Of a DNA stretch of 64,000 nt, positions 33,101-44,942 are shown piece after piece. Source of the stretch: Davidsoniella eucalypti (lineage: Eukaryota > Ascomycota > Sordariomycetes > Microascales > Ceratocystidaceae); NCBI GenBank assembly GCA_004009845.1, contig RMBW01000059.1:124001-188000 (forward strand), in the 5' to 3' direction. Within the stretch, counting starts at the first letter, position 1, and each line of letters begins with the position of its first letter. Both the position numbers and the translations under genes were made by a program. The notes beneath the pieces were generated by a model, which had not been told where the DNA came from, did no database searches, and was given only the letters and a program-made list of their open reading frames with translations.

Positions 33101-36100
33101 GCAATATCATTATGTAACATTTAACCTTGTGCCATATCCATAGAATATCTATTAGTATTCTTAAACCAGGTACTACTTTATGACGTTGTCGGGATCTTGG
33201 ATCAATAATATCCAAATAAACGAACCCAGCATATACTGTATGGAAAAGTATCTACCAAACAATGAGACAGATCCATTCAGTACAGTACTACAGATGGACC
33301 ACTAGCTGAAATAATATTTTATCCAAGATAACAATAGCGCCCTTCACATCCACTCATCTACAAAACGACCACTGTTTTGATTCCTTCGATACAGATTAGC
33401 GAGGGCGTGTATGTTTGCTAACCCTCTGTGCAGAGTTTCAGTGTCAAGTAGAGATATTACCACCAAGGCTTCTCAGCTATACGATTCTAAAACTTGCTAA
33501 ACAATCAAAGGTCCAACGAAAAGTAAAATGTCAGCCTTGGGACGTTTAACACTTCTTTACAAGGTTTGCTCTAAACTGCTGTACATGTAGTTTCTATACA
33601 TTATAGCTATGTCCCCTATAACAATGTAAACAATGCTATCCAGCCCCTTATATCCAGCTTTTGAGTATGAGTTGCTACCATTACGGAATGAGAAACGCTA
33701 ATAGACAAGATGGCAATGTAAGAGCACTAATCATTGCGGGAAGAATATCTAGTAACTACTGATATACCCGATTTGTGTTCAACAGTATCTATCATCTCAA
33801 GAGCCGATATAGAGCCTTTCTCATGCCGCGATCACTTCCTTCAGATAATGTTACCCTATAGCCCCCAGTCGTAACATTTCACCATATAAAATAAGATGAT
33901 CTCAGTGCAAGCTCCAGTACTGTCCTGTACCGTTTATGAACAATAGTAGCACTTGTTTTGCAACAACAAATGTATGATCTTCCGACCTAAAGAGCTGACA
34001 AACACGGTTTATGAGCGTCGCCCGGCTATCACTGAGAAGGCCATGCTATCCCGCTCCAAGCTCGAGTTACCACTGGTTGGTCACATGTACTTATGAATTG
34101 GGCTTTTGTTATTTAACAGTGATCAACAACCTACCCAAACAGTCAAATCTAGTTTTTGGTCATCGACAATCACTGTAATCGCCATGATATCACCCCGCAT
34201 TGACTTGACGTATTTTAACTATCGACGATGAGTAACACCGTGTACACGGTAAGGTCACGATAGCTCCTAGCTTCAGTGATACAAGCTACTAATGATGCCA
34301 AAGTAGTTGGCTGTTGTTCTTTTACGCTAGGAATAAGAACTTGATCTTGAGAACGAGTAGAACTATGGGGTTATACTTTGTCTTTCCCCTCTGCAGCTAC
34401 CGGACTCTATCTAGTGGTCAAACAGTAGATAGAGTATTATACAAAAATATTTCCATTATTATATAGTTATATCAACTTTGGTACAATGCTAGTTACTCTT
34501 GTGCTTATGCTCAATGCTGATTAAACCAAGGAATATTGGCCTGTTATACTATAACAAATACACCGACAATTATGTTCATAACCAGGTAGTTTATCAGTAC
34601 ACCCAGCACCCACACAACACGTAGAATATCGTATCTCACTCATAATTGTGTTTTTGGACACTTGACAACCAAAATTGTAAGCGTAGAACTCCCAACTATA
34701 CATTACATATGTGTGTTTTTCAAGTAGCTCTATGCTTCTATATGATATGGTAAGTCATTCACTCATAGTTTAAATCAGAAGTAGATCAAAAGATTACACA
34801 GGCATTGTACATATATCGAATTGCTCTTCACCACACTAAACCATGGCTACAAACAGGGCGAAGGTAAGCATCATACTAAGGTAGCATACCATGGCCAACT
34901 TGGATTACGTATAATGATTATATAATACTGGCTTGTATGTGGAAGTTCCTCAAGTAAGCTCCGTGCGTATTTATGCACTGTCAGCCTTTGCAATCTCTAC
35001 AATAACCGGTCCGCTTGATTATGTTTTTGAACTCATAAATAGATCAATATACAAAGTGACTCCACGCCAGCCTTTTCATTAGTATCTACTAGCAACCATC
35101 GTCGTTGTACAAGATTTGGCATGGAAAACTGACTAGTCTTTTTGTCGTACCAGGGAGAATTATATATATTATATAGTCACAATATATAGGAGTCCTGTAG
35201 GTTATACCTATCATATCAGTCTACAGATATAATGAGCAGATAGTTTAAGCACAGGTAACTAAGTACCAAGGCAAACAAAACAAAATCTACAGACTTGTAC
35301 GTATGTACATATATGTAAGATTAATACAATGCCTAGAGTTTTGCGTTTTGGATAGTGACTATATGTGACTGTCATGTGGGATTCACTAATATCACATACT
35401 ACCTCTATTTACATCATTTTAAAGCACTTAAGCCTTGGCGTAGCAAGTTCTAACATCTGTAAAAAAAAAAAAAAATTAAACAGGCAAGGATATCTGAGAA
35501 TTTCAGTTAGCACACACAATTAGGTCTTATACTTGGGGCGATCATGTGAATGACACAACTTGGTGGCTGACAGCATCGGTTTTGAAGCAACAATCACACA
35601 ATCATCTTGAATCAAGTGCTATGATAGGCCATTAATTCATTGAAATGTAAGACGATCAATCTCATCACAGTCAACTGTAACGTAATAATGATCATAACGC
35701 GTTATATTTAAAATAGTGACAACGAAAGTGTGCTTAGGGTACTGTGAAAACAGAAATTAATGCAAATACCTGCCAAATAGGGTTAAGTTGAGGTGTGTGA
35801 CAGTAACCCTGGATGCGATAAATTGTAACTATAATAGTCATCACTTTTTAATACTCTGATATAGAGATGCTTTACATTAATGGAGAGTAACTAGCCCACC
35901 TGTTTATGAGCATCTTCTGTGCTTATACACATACATGTGTTGTTATACATTATTAGAGTCAGACTAGATATGCCAAAGCATATGAATATGACAATCCCTC
36001 GGTGTATGAACTAATACCGTCAAGTTACATGTATCATAAGAGGGGTGGACACAGAAAATAAAAAAAGAGCTTTGAAAAGGTTTCATTCATTATAGATGTT

Positions 36101-36492
36101 GTTAGCTGGATATAACTATAACTGTATGTAAAATATGGACTTAGTGGGCTACTAAATAAAGTGTCGAGAGATTATGAACAGTGTAGGGAGTAAGATACCT
36201 GAATTGCAAACTTCGAGGTACTGTCACAAACTATCAATAGGGTGTAATCTGAAGAAAGGCTAAAACTGGAAAACAGAAAAAGGACAAAAAGGGAAAATGA
36301 CACATAGAATGATGAAACATTGGCTGGATAGCAAAGGGGAATCGTAAGCTGTAAGACAGTTCTGAGGGTTGGCTTTGAATAGCCATGGCAAAAGATGTGC
36401 TCTCTCAGATATGAGAAAACATGTCATAAGGATGAATAGAAGAAGAGAACGAGGTAAAAGATGATGGCCACTGTGCAGACCAGCGCCTGGTT
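27172..36492. other. Gene-poor A+T-rich region, left part of the desert
   Basis: More than 9 kb without a credible gene on either strand. All ORFs are under about 100 codons, mostly start at non-ATG codons, and show no codon bias. TA-rich words (TATAG, ATATA, CTATAT) are frequent. This could reflect old repeat-induced point mutation of repeats or simply relaxed non-coding sequence. I found no long terminal repeats, transposase remnants, tRNA or rRNA. A tRNA A-box-like string near 29,618 (TAGCCGAGTGG) has no matching B-box. Confidence 0.6.
35461..35475. repeat. Poly-A tract
   Basis: A run of fifteen A in non-coding DNA. It could be a homopolymer or the tail of a decayed retro-inserted copy. 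The sequence on either side is not recognisable. Confidence 0.8.
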
Positions 36493-37056
36493 TTAGATGC
36501 TCTTGTATAGCAGCATGCTGAAACATAGCAGCTGCCACCATCGACTTCGAAAAGTTGATGGCGCAAGTGAGAAGGTTGTCTTGGAAAGATGTGCTGTGTA
36601 TCCACCCCCAAGCTGACTGTCTTCATTTTTTTTGATTGATGCAATTCGAATGTATTGCATTTGTTCACTGGGTAGCATAATCGCCGGGGCACTAGACATG
36701 TTATTGCCAGTAGCACTTGAGGAGACGCCCGAGTCGCCGTTGCTTTGTGACTGGTCAAGTTCTCCGTAGACATCTGCATCGGAAGGGCTGTCGGAGACTT
36801 GGCTGTTGGTTGGAGAGCTGCTGCTGCTGCTGTCAATGATGATACTGTCGTTGCTGGTGCCGTTACTGTCGGCGGAAGTGATCATCGGATAGTTGTAGAC
36901 GACGCTTTGAGAGAGACGCGACCGGGCTCGTTGGATCGGTCGAGGGCACTTCTGGCGCACAACTTTGTGTGGTCGCTTGTTTGGTATGCGGTAGCCGCTG
37001 GTATCATAGCGAGCTACCGGTGTACTGCAGCTAGCTATTTCGGGAGAAGAAATCAT
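36493..37056 (-). CDS. Orphan serine-rich small protein (hypothetical)
   Basis: ORF of 187 aa with a true ATG at 37,056. Residues 1-55 are basic (clusters KRPHK and RARSR), possibly a nuclear or nucleic-acid-binding region. Residues 58-125 are polar and Ser/Asn/Asp/Gly-rich, with SSSSSS encoded by an AGC run. Codon choice over about 130 codons favours C-ending codons (AGC, AAC, GAC, ACC, GTC), as in the real genes of this window, which supports coding. The last 35 codons lose this bias and are hydrophobic (WWQLLCFSMLL), so the true 3' end may differ, for example through an intron near 36,610. There is no signal peptide and no recognised domain. It is the only gene-like ORF in a 25 kb desert. 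Several GTGAGT/GTACGT-like donors upstream (37,195; 37,408) leave room for upstream exons or leader introns. Confidence 0.5.
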   Translation of the reverse strand: MISSPEIASCSTPVARYDTSGYRIPNKRPHKVVRQKCPRPIQRARSRLSQSVVYNYPMITSADSNGTSNDSIIIDSSSSSSPTNSQVSDSPSDADVYGELDQSQSNGDSGVSSSATGNNMSSAPAIMLPSEQMQYIRIASIKKNEDSQLGGGYTAHLSKTTFSLAPSTFRSRWWQLLCFSMLLYKSI

Positions 37057-38292
37057 GGTTAGTTGTCTTAGTGTCCTCGTTAAATTGCTCTACAGCGGCC
37101 ATATCACGATGGAGGCAGTCGGTAGAGACAGCAGTGGTGGTAAAAGATAATCATCATAGACGATTATTGACCGAAGGTCACGTACAGCATTGTTTGTTGC
37201 TCCTGTTTGAGGGGTAAAATATAGTGTTAGTTAAGAAAGCCATAAGTGAGGCTTCAGACACGAGCATGTCAAATGCCGTAAGACGCCGGCTCGTCTTGGT
37301 AGGGCACGATAGCGTGCTCTGAGTGTGACAAGGAAGATTGCCAAGTAGTAACCCATAGGCCTCCAGGAAGCCCGCACCTATACACGGAAGAATAAATGTT
37401 CACTCACCATTGTTCTCTGTGGATAACGCAAAGCGGGCACATATAGCGATAGGTTGCCGAGTTTATACAGTACACATGGATGATAAAATTGGCGTGGCCG
37501 CACGCAAGATCACGCTAAAAAAAAGGTAAAGAAGAGATCTTAAGTCAGGAAGCTGCGCCTAAAGGACGACTGTGATGCAGTGTCGATGTGGAAAATAAAG
37601 TGTGGAAAAGAAAAGTATCGTGGGATGACTCGCGGACTTACTCGAATGTGAGTACACATGGAGATGGATTTTGAGGTTTGTGTTTAAAGATATGCTAGAT
37701 ATAGAGGTAACTTGTATATGTAGATAATTGTCAAGAGATATATGGCAGAGAAACAAATTATCATCAAGCCGCTACTTTAGATATAGAGAAGAGTGGGCGA
37801 GGCCTTATATATGTCTGTATTCTGTATAGTGAATTTTCTGAAGGCACTAAACTATTGCTACTAACTAGTTTATTTATTTATCTATTTGATTGTCCCCCCC
37901 AGATTATACTGCAGATGAATAAATAACAATAAAATAACCTGGGTCCTATCTGTATACGACAAACGATCACCCTTGTCCTTTCTTTTTTCTCTTTCTCTTC
38001 TCAACTTATACCTGTAGCTAAGCTGTAGTATAAAGACACCCCCTCCTTTCCTTGACCTGACCTACACCCATTTGTTCTTCTTCTGCAAGTAGAGGTAGCC
38101 ACTCTGGTTTGATTGTTCTCGATGTCTATAGAATAAAAAAAGGTTCGGGCTAGCTATATGTACATCGACCTGTTCAGTGAAGGCTAGACATGTTGAAGAC
38201 GACTTTGATACAACAAACTTGCTTGTTTGTATACAGATCGGTTCATGTCAATGTAGTGTATATCTATGTGTGACATAGCCTTATGCAATGTC

Positions 38293-38308
38293 CTCTCTCT
38301 CTCTCTCT
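38293..38308. repeat. (CT)n microsatellite
   Basis: An uninterrupted CT dinucleotide run in the gene desert. Confidence 0.8.
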
Positions 38309-40914
38309 TCTGAAATTATGTGAGTAGAATGCCTGGGTTGGTGTTCCATGAATCTTGGAAGCGGTTAAGTTGGGCACCAAAGCAGAGCCAGAGTGCATAG
38401 ATAAAGTAAATAGACAGGCTGAATCTGTGTCCGGAACGATCTTGCATGGGCTGTAGTCTAATAGGACGAAGAGATAGTTACATATTTAAGAAAGAAAGAG
38501 ACTTATCTACATATGTATTTATACACAACTACTAACTATGGATAATGATATTAATAACAAACATGGATCGTAAAAATGATTCATTTATGCGGGTAAGCAA
38601 ACCTGTATTCATTTAGCGGGTCGAAGCCATATGACAATGACATCACTCGCTCTTTATGTAGCAATGCTTGACTATCCTGTTAATGATATCAACCCACGTA
38701 GTCCAACGTAGCCCCTCTAGCAAGAAAATCGCAACACATTTAGATAATGAGGCTAAAATACTTCGAAATGACTTGCTGATCGCTTATGAAACGAATAACC
38801 GTGGGGTTCTTAGGCCTTACTTTTATGGAAGGTATACGCTTCGAAAATTTGCACATCTTCATTGTTTGGATGATTCCACATTCATCATGCTCTTGGTGTA
38901 CAGTGACCAGGGCTTACTTTTTTATCTTCCTCAGCGTTGCCATTTATTGGCATCAGCCTGCTGACAAACTTCACGTAATGTGATGTAAACACGCAGTAGC
39001 GTATAAATGTGCCGCTAGTAGAAATGTAGACATAACCTTTTGTGTAGGTATTGGGAAGGTATAGCAGCGAGATTAACGAGCTTCTGATTAGCAAGTGAAT
39101 ATTTCCGTGCACAAGATAGTATGAGACTTGGTGCGGGCAAAAAGACAAAATGGCACACTAGGCTATCATGTACGTGATACATGTATGTGATAGAAACTGC
39201 GCATTCCACATATTTCCTGGTTCTAGCCCTTCGTACTCGACATATATAACTTTTCTACTCCTCACATATCACCAAACACAATCAGTACGGTTTGCCTCTC
39301 AACCGGAACCTGCCAATTCCGAAGCTGGAAAAGCATAAACCATTGGCGGTCGAGTCTCGATATGTTTACAAGCAAACATGGACAAGGCGGCCCAACCACG
39401 AAAAGACTGCTGTTAGAACGCTTTGGTGCGCCGATATATCGCACTGTTAGTGACAGAACTGCCAAGAATGATACACCCCCCTCCCTAGTCATTATGGGGA
39501 AGAGTCAGTAGACATCCAGCAGGTTAGGTATCTCGATGGCTGATGCAAAGCCTGGTCTGGCTTTGTGTCTTCTTTCCTACAGAGTCTTAGTACAGCTTAG
39601 CCCGGTGGATCGGGCAACATTGATGACTTTGTCCCGTGTTTTGATCTATCGTTGGGAATCAAGATGACTATATTTTTAACGTGATGATGGGTCACAGCGG
39701 GTGTAACAGGCTCCGACCTCAGATACAAAGCTATGTAGATACGTCTTATGTGATGCCTCTTTTCAAAGATGCAAACTAGAACACAGTTTGGTAAAGCCAA
39801 GTCACGGCATAAACGCTATATCAAGAGACAACAAATATACTAGAGGTCTTGATAAAGTTAAAGCATTGTATGAGTGGCTTGGATGTATACCAGGAAAGAG
39901 AACAAAAGAAGAAAAGTTACCTAAAGAAGATACGTTTGATTACCTATGTATGTTGGAATCGATGATGATGAACCGAGGCCCCATCCTTCCTTCCCTCCTC
40001 CCAAGGACTAGGTGGTGGTCAGATTCGTAACGCAAGTTGGGCATTCTTTTGCTTATGGCTATCTGCTTTCACATACAGCTATATGTAGCCCTTAAGGCAT
40101 CAACAACTTAGTTGGCAGTGGTCAAGTACACCTCTTAGATCGAGGACTGGGATGACAGATACTTCTACAAGCAGGTCATCGAGACCACCTTATCCCTTGA
40201 CTAGCTCTTACGGCCCCTCCTAGCGCGGCCGACTCTTTGGAGGGATGATGCTGGTTTCCAAATTGCGGTACGGTCATGATGGCGATGGAGCTATACCAGG
40301 CTGATCAAGTGGCCGGTTCTCCAGAGCCAGATCGCCGGGAAAGAGATTTTTTTTTTCTTCTCTGTTTTAAGCTTGGAGTGCTTAATTCCACATAACGACC
40401 GACGAACTAGAAACCAAGCATGACCCAGGCTGGCGATGAAGGGAAAATTCTCTCAATTCTTAGTGGGCGGGTCTTGACTATTATTCTCTCTGTTAGGTCT
40501 AGCCAGGCCTCAACTGCCTTGAATCACAGTCTTAGTTTTGGCGCTAGTAAAAGACAATGGCCAGCCTTATTTGCCTTCTTCGGGAACAGCAAAAAGCATC
40601 ATCCCTGGGCCTTGTTGCCAGCAAGAGCGAGAGTTCGTGATTGTGATGATGAATTGCAGTAGCATTGAAAGCGGCTAGAGTGGCTCGACCGTCGGGATGG
40701 ATAGAGGCTTCTATATTTACGAGGCTTCTGCATAGTACGTAGTAGTCGTGGTCACGGTAATAGTTGGTTAGCATAGTGGGATATCGTCAAAGCTCTCGAA
40801 TGGACTTGAGCTCACACCGAGGTCGCCATGCTCTGATATCTATACTGGCGTTTTTCCATGATGCCTTTGTTAAGCGGGCTGTCGACCAGGTTCATAGCCG
40901 AAAGTTCAGTTCAC

Positions 40915-41236
40915 AGAGAAGGAAAAAAAAAAAAAAGGGAAAAGAAAAAAAAACAAGACGTAGGTTTGGGTATCACTCTCAGGCCCAAGCTTCTATGCTT
41001 GCTTTTTTGTTTTCCTTCTTTCTTTGAGGAGCCTCCCTGTTTATCCTGCTTGTTTTACTTCAAAAATCCTTTTCTGGCACGCTAGACTTCGGTAGCTGTG
41101 CTGGAATTACTGGATACGGTACATCCTGAGGTTTCAATGGCAAATCCATGCTGCGTAAGACCCTTCAAGATGAATCCCGTACTTGGCTATTTCTCTTGAC
41201 GTGTTTTTTTTTTCTTTTTCTTTTTCTTTTTTGCTG
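40915..41236. promoter_or_regulatory. Facing purine and pyrimidine tracts, promoter-like
   Basis: A purine-only run (about 40,917-40,957, with two long A runs) is followed 250 bases later by a pyrimidine run (about 41,205-41,233). In this genome such tracts precede genes in the sense orientation of the pyrimidine strand. The arrangement would fit two divergent start sites, but no credible CDS lies on either side. Confidence 0.2.
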
Positions 41237-41818
41237 GACGACATTATGGTGGCTCACTTGTAAGTCATATTAACAGTCGGGCTGGTCGGTCAGTATCCAG
41301 GCAAGCAAACATCTTGAACAGACTTGGTAAGGTGCTCTGTCACGTTACCTTCTTGCCTTCCCGATACCTTTTCTGTCCTTCTTGACTTGACTGCGGGTAT
41401 TGTTTCCGTAGCGTCGAGTCTAACTGTCTTGTTGTCTGGCAAGTCAACCTCTTGTTTTGGGCCCAGAAGAGCCAGATACTGGTCAGTCTACATATTGTGT
41501 CAAGCGACATAATATAGGCTCCTTAGTTCTATACGATACAAAGACGTGTAGTCCCGCTTGGTTGAATGCCTGAATTGTTTCTTTTCTTTTGTGTTTTCTG
41601 GTTCTTCAAGCCCCTGCCCACAGCCTAAAGCCTGTTGACCATCACTCGACTTGTTATTCCATACTAACCAAGGTACAGGCCTCGTTACCGCTGTTTTTAT
41701 TTTACTTTTACTTTTGATCTCTTTTATATTACATATTTCCTGTTTGCGTTTTCTCGTTCTTACTACATGTACTACATACAAACATTACGACGACTAGATC
41801 ATGTTACCGTTCCATATA

Positions 41819-41842
41819 ATATATATATATATATATATATAT
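41819..41842. repeat. (AT)12 microsatellite
   Basis: Twelve uninterrupted AT units. It is likely to be length-polymorphic between strains. Confidence 0.92.
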
Positions 41843-44331
41843 TTGCATATGAGAGCATTTCAGTCCCTTGTTTCTTCTACCTTGTCACTTGCTTCTCTCT
41901 AATCTTCGGCCGAAACCACGGATATGCTAGAGGTCACTTATTAAAGTTTCCTCAAGACAAGCAATCTTTTGCTACCTGAGCTTTCCACTTTCACCTTCCC
42001 AACAGCCCGGGCCTGTGTGTATGTGTAATGGCTAATTCCGTTCCCTTCGCCCTGTTGCGTTGCTCATAGAATCATCGTTGTAAGACCCGTAAGTAACGTA
42101 CTTCGCCGGGATATGCCAAGACGATGCTAAGCCAGAGACAAGCCAGATCCAGTTCCAGAAGGCATGGATGGTGTCATATCTGTCGACGGAGACTCTCAAA
42201 CATAACTGTGTACTAATAGTTGCATCTATATGTAAAAGGATGTGTGCGGTGTAGCTCCAGGATTAAACTGACGATGATGCCGCTTGGATGGGAATCCTAT
42301 GCTGCCAGCAGATCTCCTTGTATATTGTCGTGGTAAAGATGCGTCTTCACCTTTACCCCCAGCCCATCCTTTGTCTACATCTTGCCTGTAGAAGATAACG
42401 AAGCAAGCGGTATGCCGTACCGAACTCTTTGCAGAGAGGAGCCGGCATAAGATGGTGCCGTTAAGCATGCAATGTATCAGATGCTCCTTTCGGCATTCGC
42501 GAATCTCTGTATCGAGTACTTTTGTTTGTATGTTTGCGTGTCTAACATACACACTTGCTTTGTTTTCTGCTACGTACAACTATCGCAGACCGTTTTTCTG
42601 GTCTTTCCATCTTGGCCTCAACCCTGAGTCCTTTCAGTGTCATGACGCCTGCATCTTTGTTTGTCTCTTGATTTGAGGCCAACCCGGAGTTATCCGTTTG
42701 GCTGACATGTACAGCAGCGGGAATTTTCCTAAAGAAGACAAGAAACAGATTCTTTTCTTGCTCTATGAAGCAAACAGTCATTCCCCTCTCTCTCCCTTCT
42801 TCATCGTCTTTGTGTTAGTCCTTCTCCTCTATTTCTCCCCCTGAACCCATGGCAAGCTACCGCAGCAGCTTGTCTGGCCGGGCTAAGAGGCATGATTCCC
42901 CAAGGGAGGCTACGTAGTATAGCGGCTTTGAGGGCATTTTGGAGGAGGGAAGCAATGCTGCCATTGCCCAGGATCATGGTAGTTGTGGCAATGGGGCGAA
43001 TGCGGATTTCAACCCTCGATTCATCCCTAACATATAGATGCCTATATTTGAAGCTGGCAATCTGTATGCTACTTATGCACAGAACAAGAAAAGAGCACAG
43101 TGTACAGATACTTACTATACAACTACACGGATGAATCTATTCTCTCTGTAGACCGAAGCAGCGCAGTGACGAAGATACATGTAGGGGACATCGGTATCAA
43201 GCCCTCCCAGTAACTAATACGATCTACAAATGGGTATTTGCTTGTGATGGCACGCAAAGAAAAGATGACAGCACCGCTATGACCCTACACTAGCCCAAAA
43301 TACAGCATTCAGCTACGATATTTCTAGCTAAAGCCAAGCTCCCAGGCGAAATGGGCGCTGAACTATGGCGAATTTCAGTCATGATACAGCCAAACTGGAA
43401 AAGACCACTAACAAGGTTGGCTTCCTGGAACTCCTCTGATGAGATTATCATAGGACTGGTTTATACGCTAATCGAGTCCATGATATTATGTTTGCGTTCT
43501 CCGGAAGCCACATGTTTTCTCTATTAGCTTCATTGTTTCACGCCCTAACTAACTTGGCTGGAGATTTCTGGATTTGGCTGTCCTCTTTTATCATGTGAAT
43601 TTTTATTCAGGCTTCGCATGATGACGAGCTAGAATAGAGTCATAAGGCCGCTGATCATGATTGAACAATGTTGCAGCAGGATGGCTAAAGGGAATCAAAA
43701 GCCTGGCTTGCAGACATTCCTACCATACTATACTCTCGACAAAATGGGGAAATTCAAGAGGTAAATCAGATTCAGGAGCTAGCAAATTCAACGATCCCGA
43801 AATCCTAACAATAAGCATGTTCTCACCGTTCAAAACTAAAATGGCCAGGTCAGCGTGTTTTATGCTTCAGCTTTAGGGCGCATCTTTCGCTTCCTGGGCC
43901 CAATTTATCCTCTCTGGCTTAGTCCGTCTTATGCACATTCTTTCGTGCCCTTTGCTTTGTGCAACACGGCGGTCAGTGTATCTATTGTACAATATTGTGT
44001 GTATAAAGCTAGAGTTGGTGGCCAAGGCCTAGACGCCAGTTCGCATCACTAGTAGCCGGGCCGTCCCATACTCATCACATATTCTTCATCTCCTCTACTG
44101 ATGCTACGGGCGCTATCAGCGCTATCAACTCCCCAGCCAGGCCATTATTGTCTCTTTATTACGCCCCAATGGCGTGGGAGAATCAGCACGGCGGCATTTG
44201 TTTGCTTCTTGTGATCTTATGGTGCCACGGGCCCTTGTTAGCCTGTCCATCTTTATTGTGCAGTATGATTCTTTTATTTCTTGCTGGTGGTTTTTAATTA
44301 CAGAGGCTGTAATGAATTCTGCGTGTCATCA

Positions 44332-44942
44332 TCATTGTTGTCGGATTTGCTTGGAATTAGCCCTGTAAAGACTCTGGAAGTGGGATGATATCCTGGCCCA
44401 GCCTATCGACAGCGTCCCAAGGCCCTGGAAGCAGTGCAACCACCACTGGGTTTTGCCATGGGCTAGCCATTCCACGCAAAAGACCTTGTGCAAAATCTCA
44501 TTGAGCAGCTCACAACTCAGTAAGACATGAATCGCCAGTGCCAAGATCCGGATGGCACGAGCCACCTCGTACTCGATGTCGCGACTATGATTGTATCTTG
44601 AATATCATTATCGATGAGTGTCTCCAGTACCAGTAGAGTCAGAGGATACGAACGACAGGCCAGTCTTCTAACCCGTGATACAGGCTGAATTGACGGCAAC
44701 AAGGGCCTTTGGTCGGACGCAAATGATCAAAGAATCCCGTCATTGTCGGGCAAGGAATAGAGAGGGCAAAGCCAAGAGCGGTCCATCCCTTTTGTAGTTC
44801 CCGTTCGTTCGGAGAGCGTGTCCCAAAACCAGCCCATTGGTATTGCGAATTCAAAGGGCTGGGTTTCCTCCGTCATTGCGTCGATATGAGTCGAGCCACC
44901 CCATTGGTGTTTTCGACCCCGGAGAGAGAGACAGGGCTTCAT
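44332..44942 (-). pseudogene. Possible decayed protein-coding relic
   Basis: On the minus strand, gene-like peptides run through this more G+C-balanced block, but in different frames and each cut by stops. The upstream pieces overlap (44727-44942, 44639-44854, 44517-44702). The final piece reads DIEYEVARAIRILALA and continues for about 65 residues as an amphipathic helical segment ending near 44,332. A stop precedes the last piece in its own frame near 44,598. This looks like a gene broken by frameshifts, or a gene whose small introns I could not place. The family is not recognised. Confidence 0.25.
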
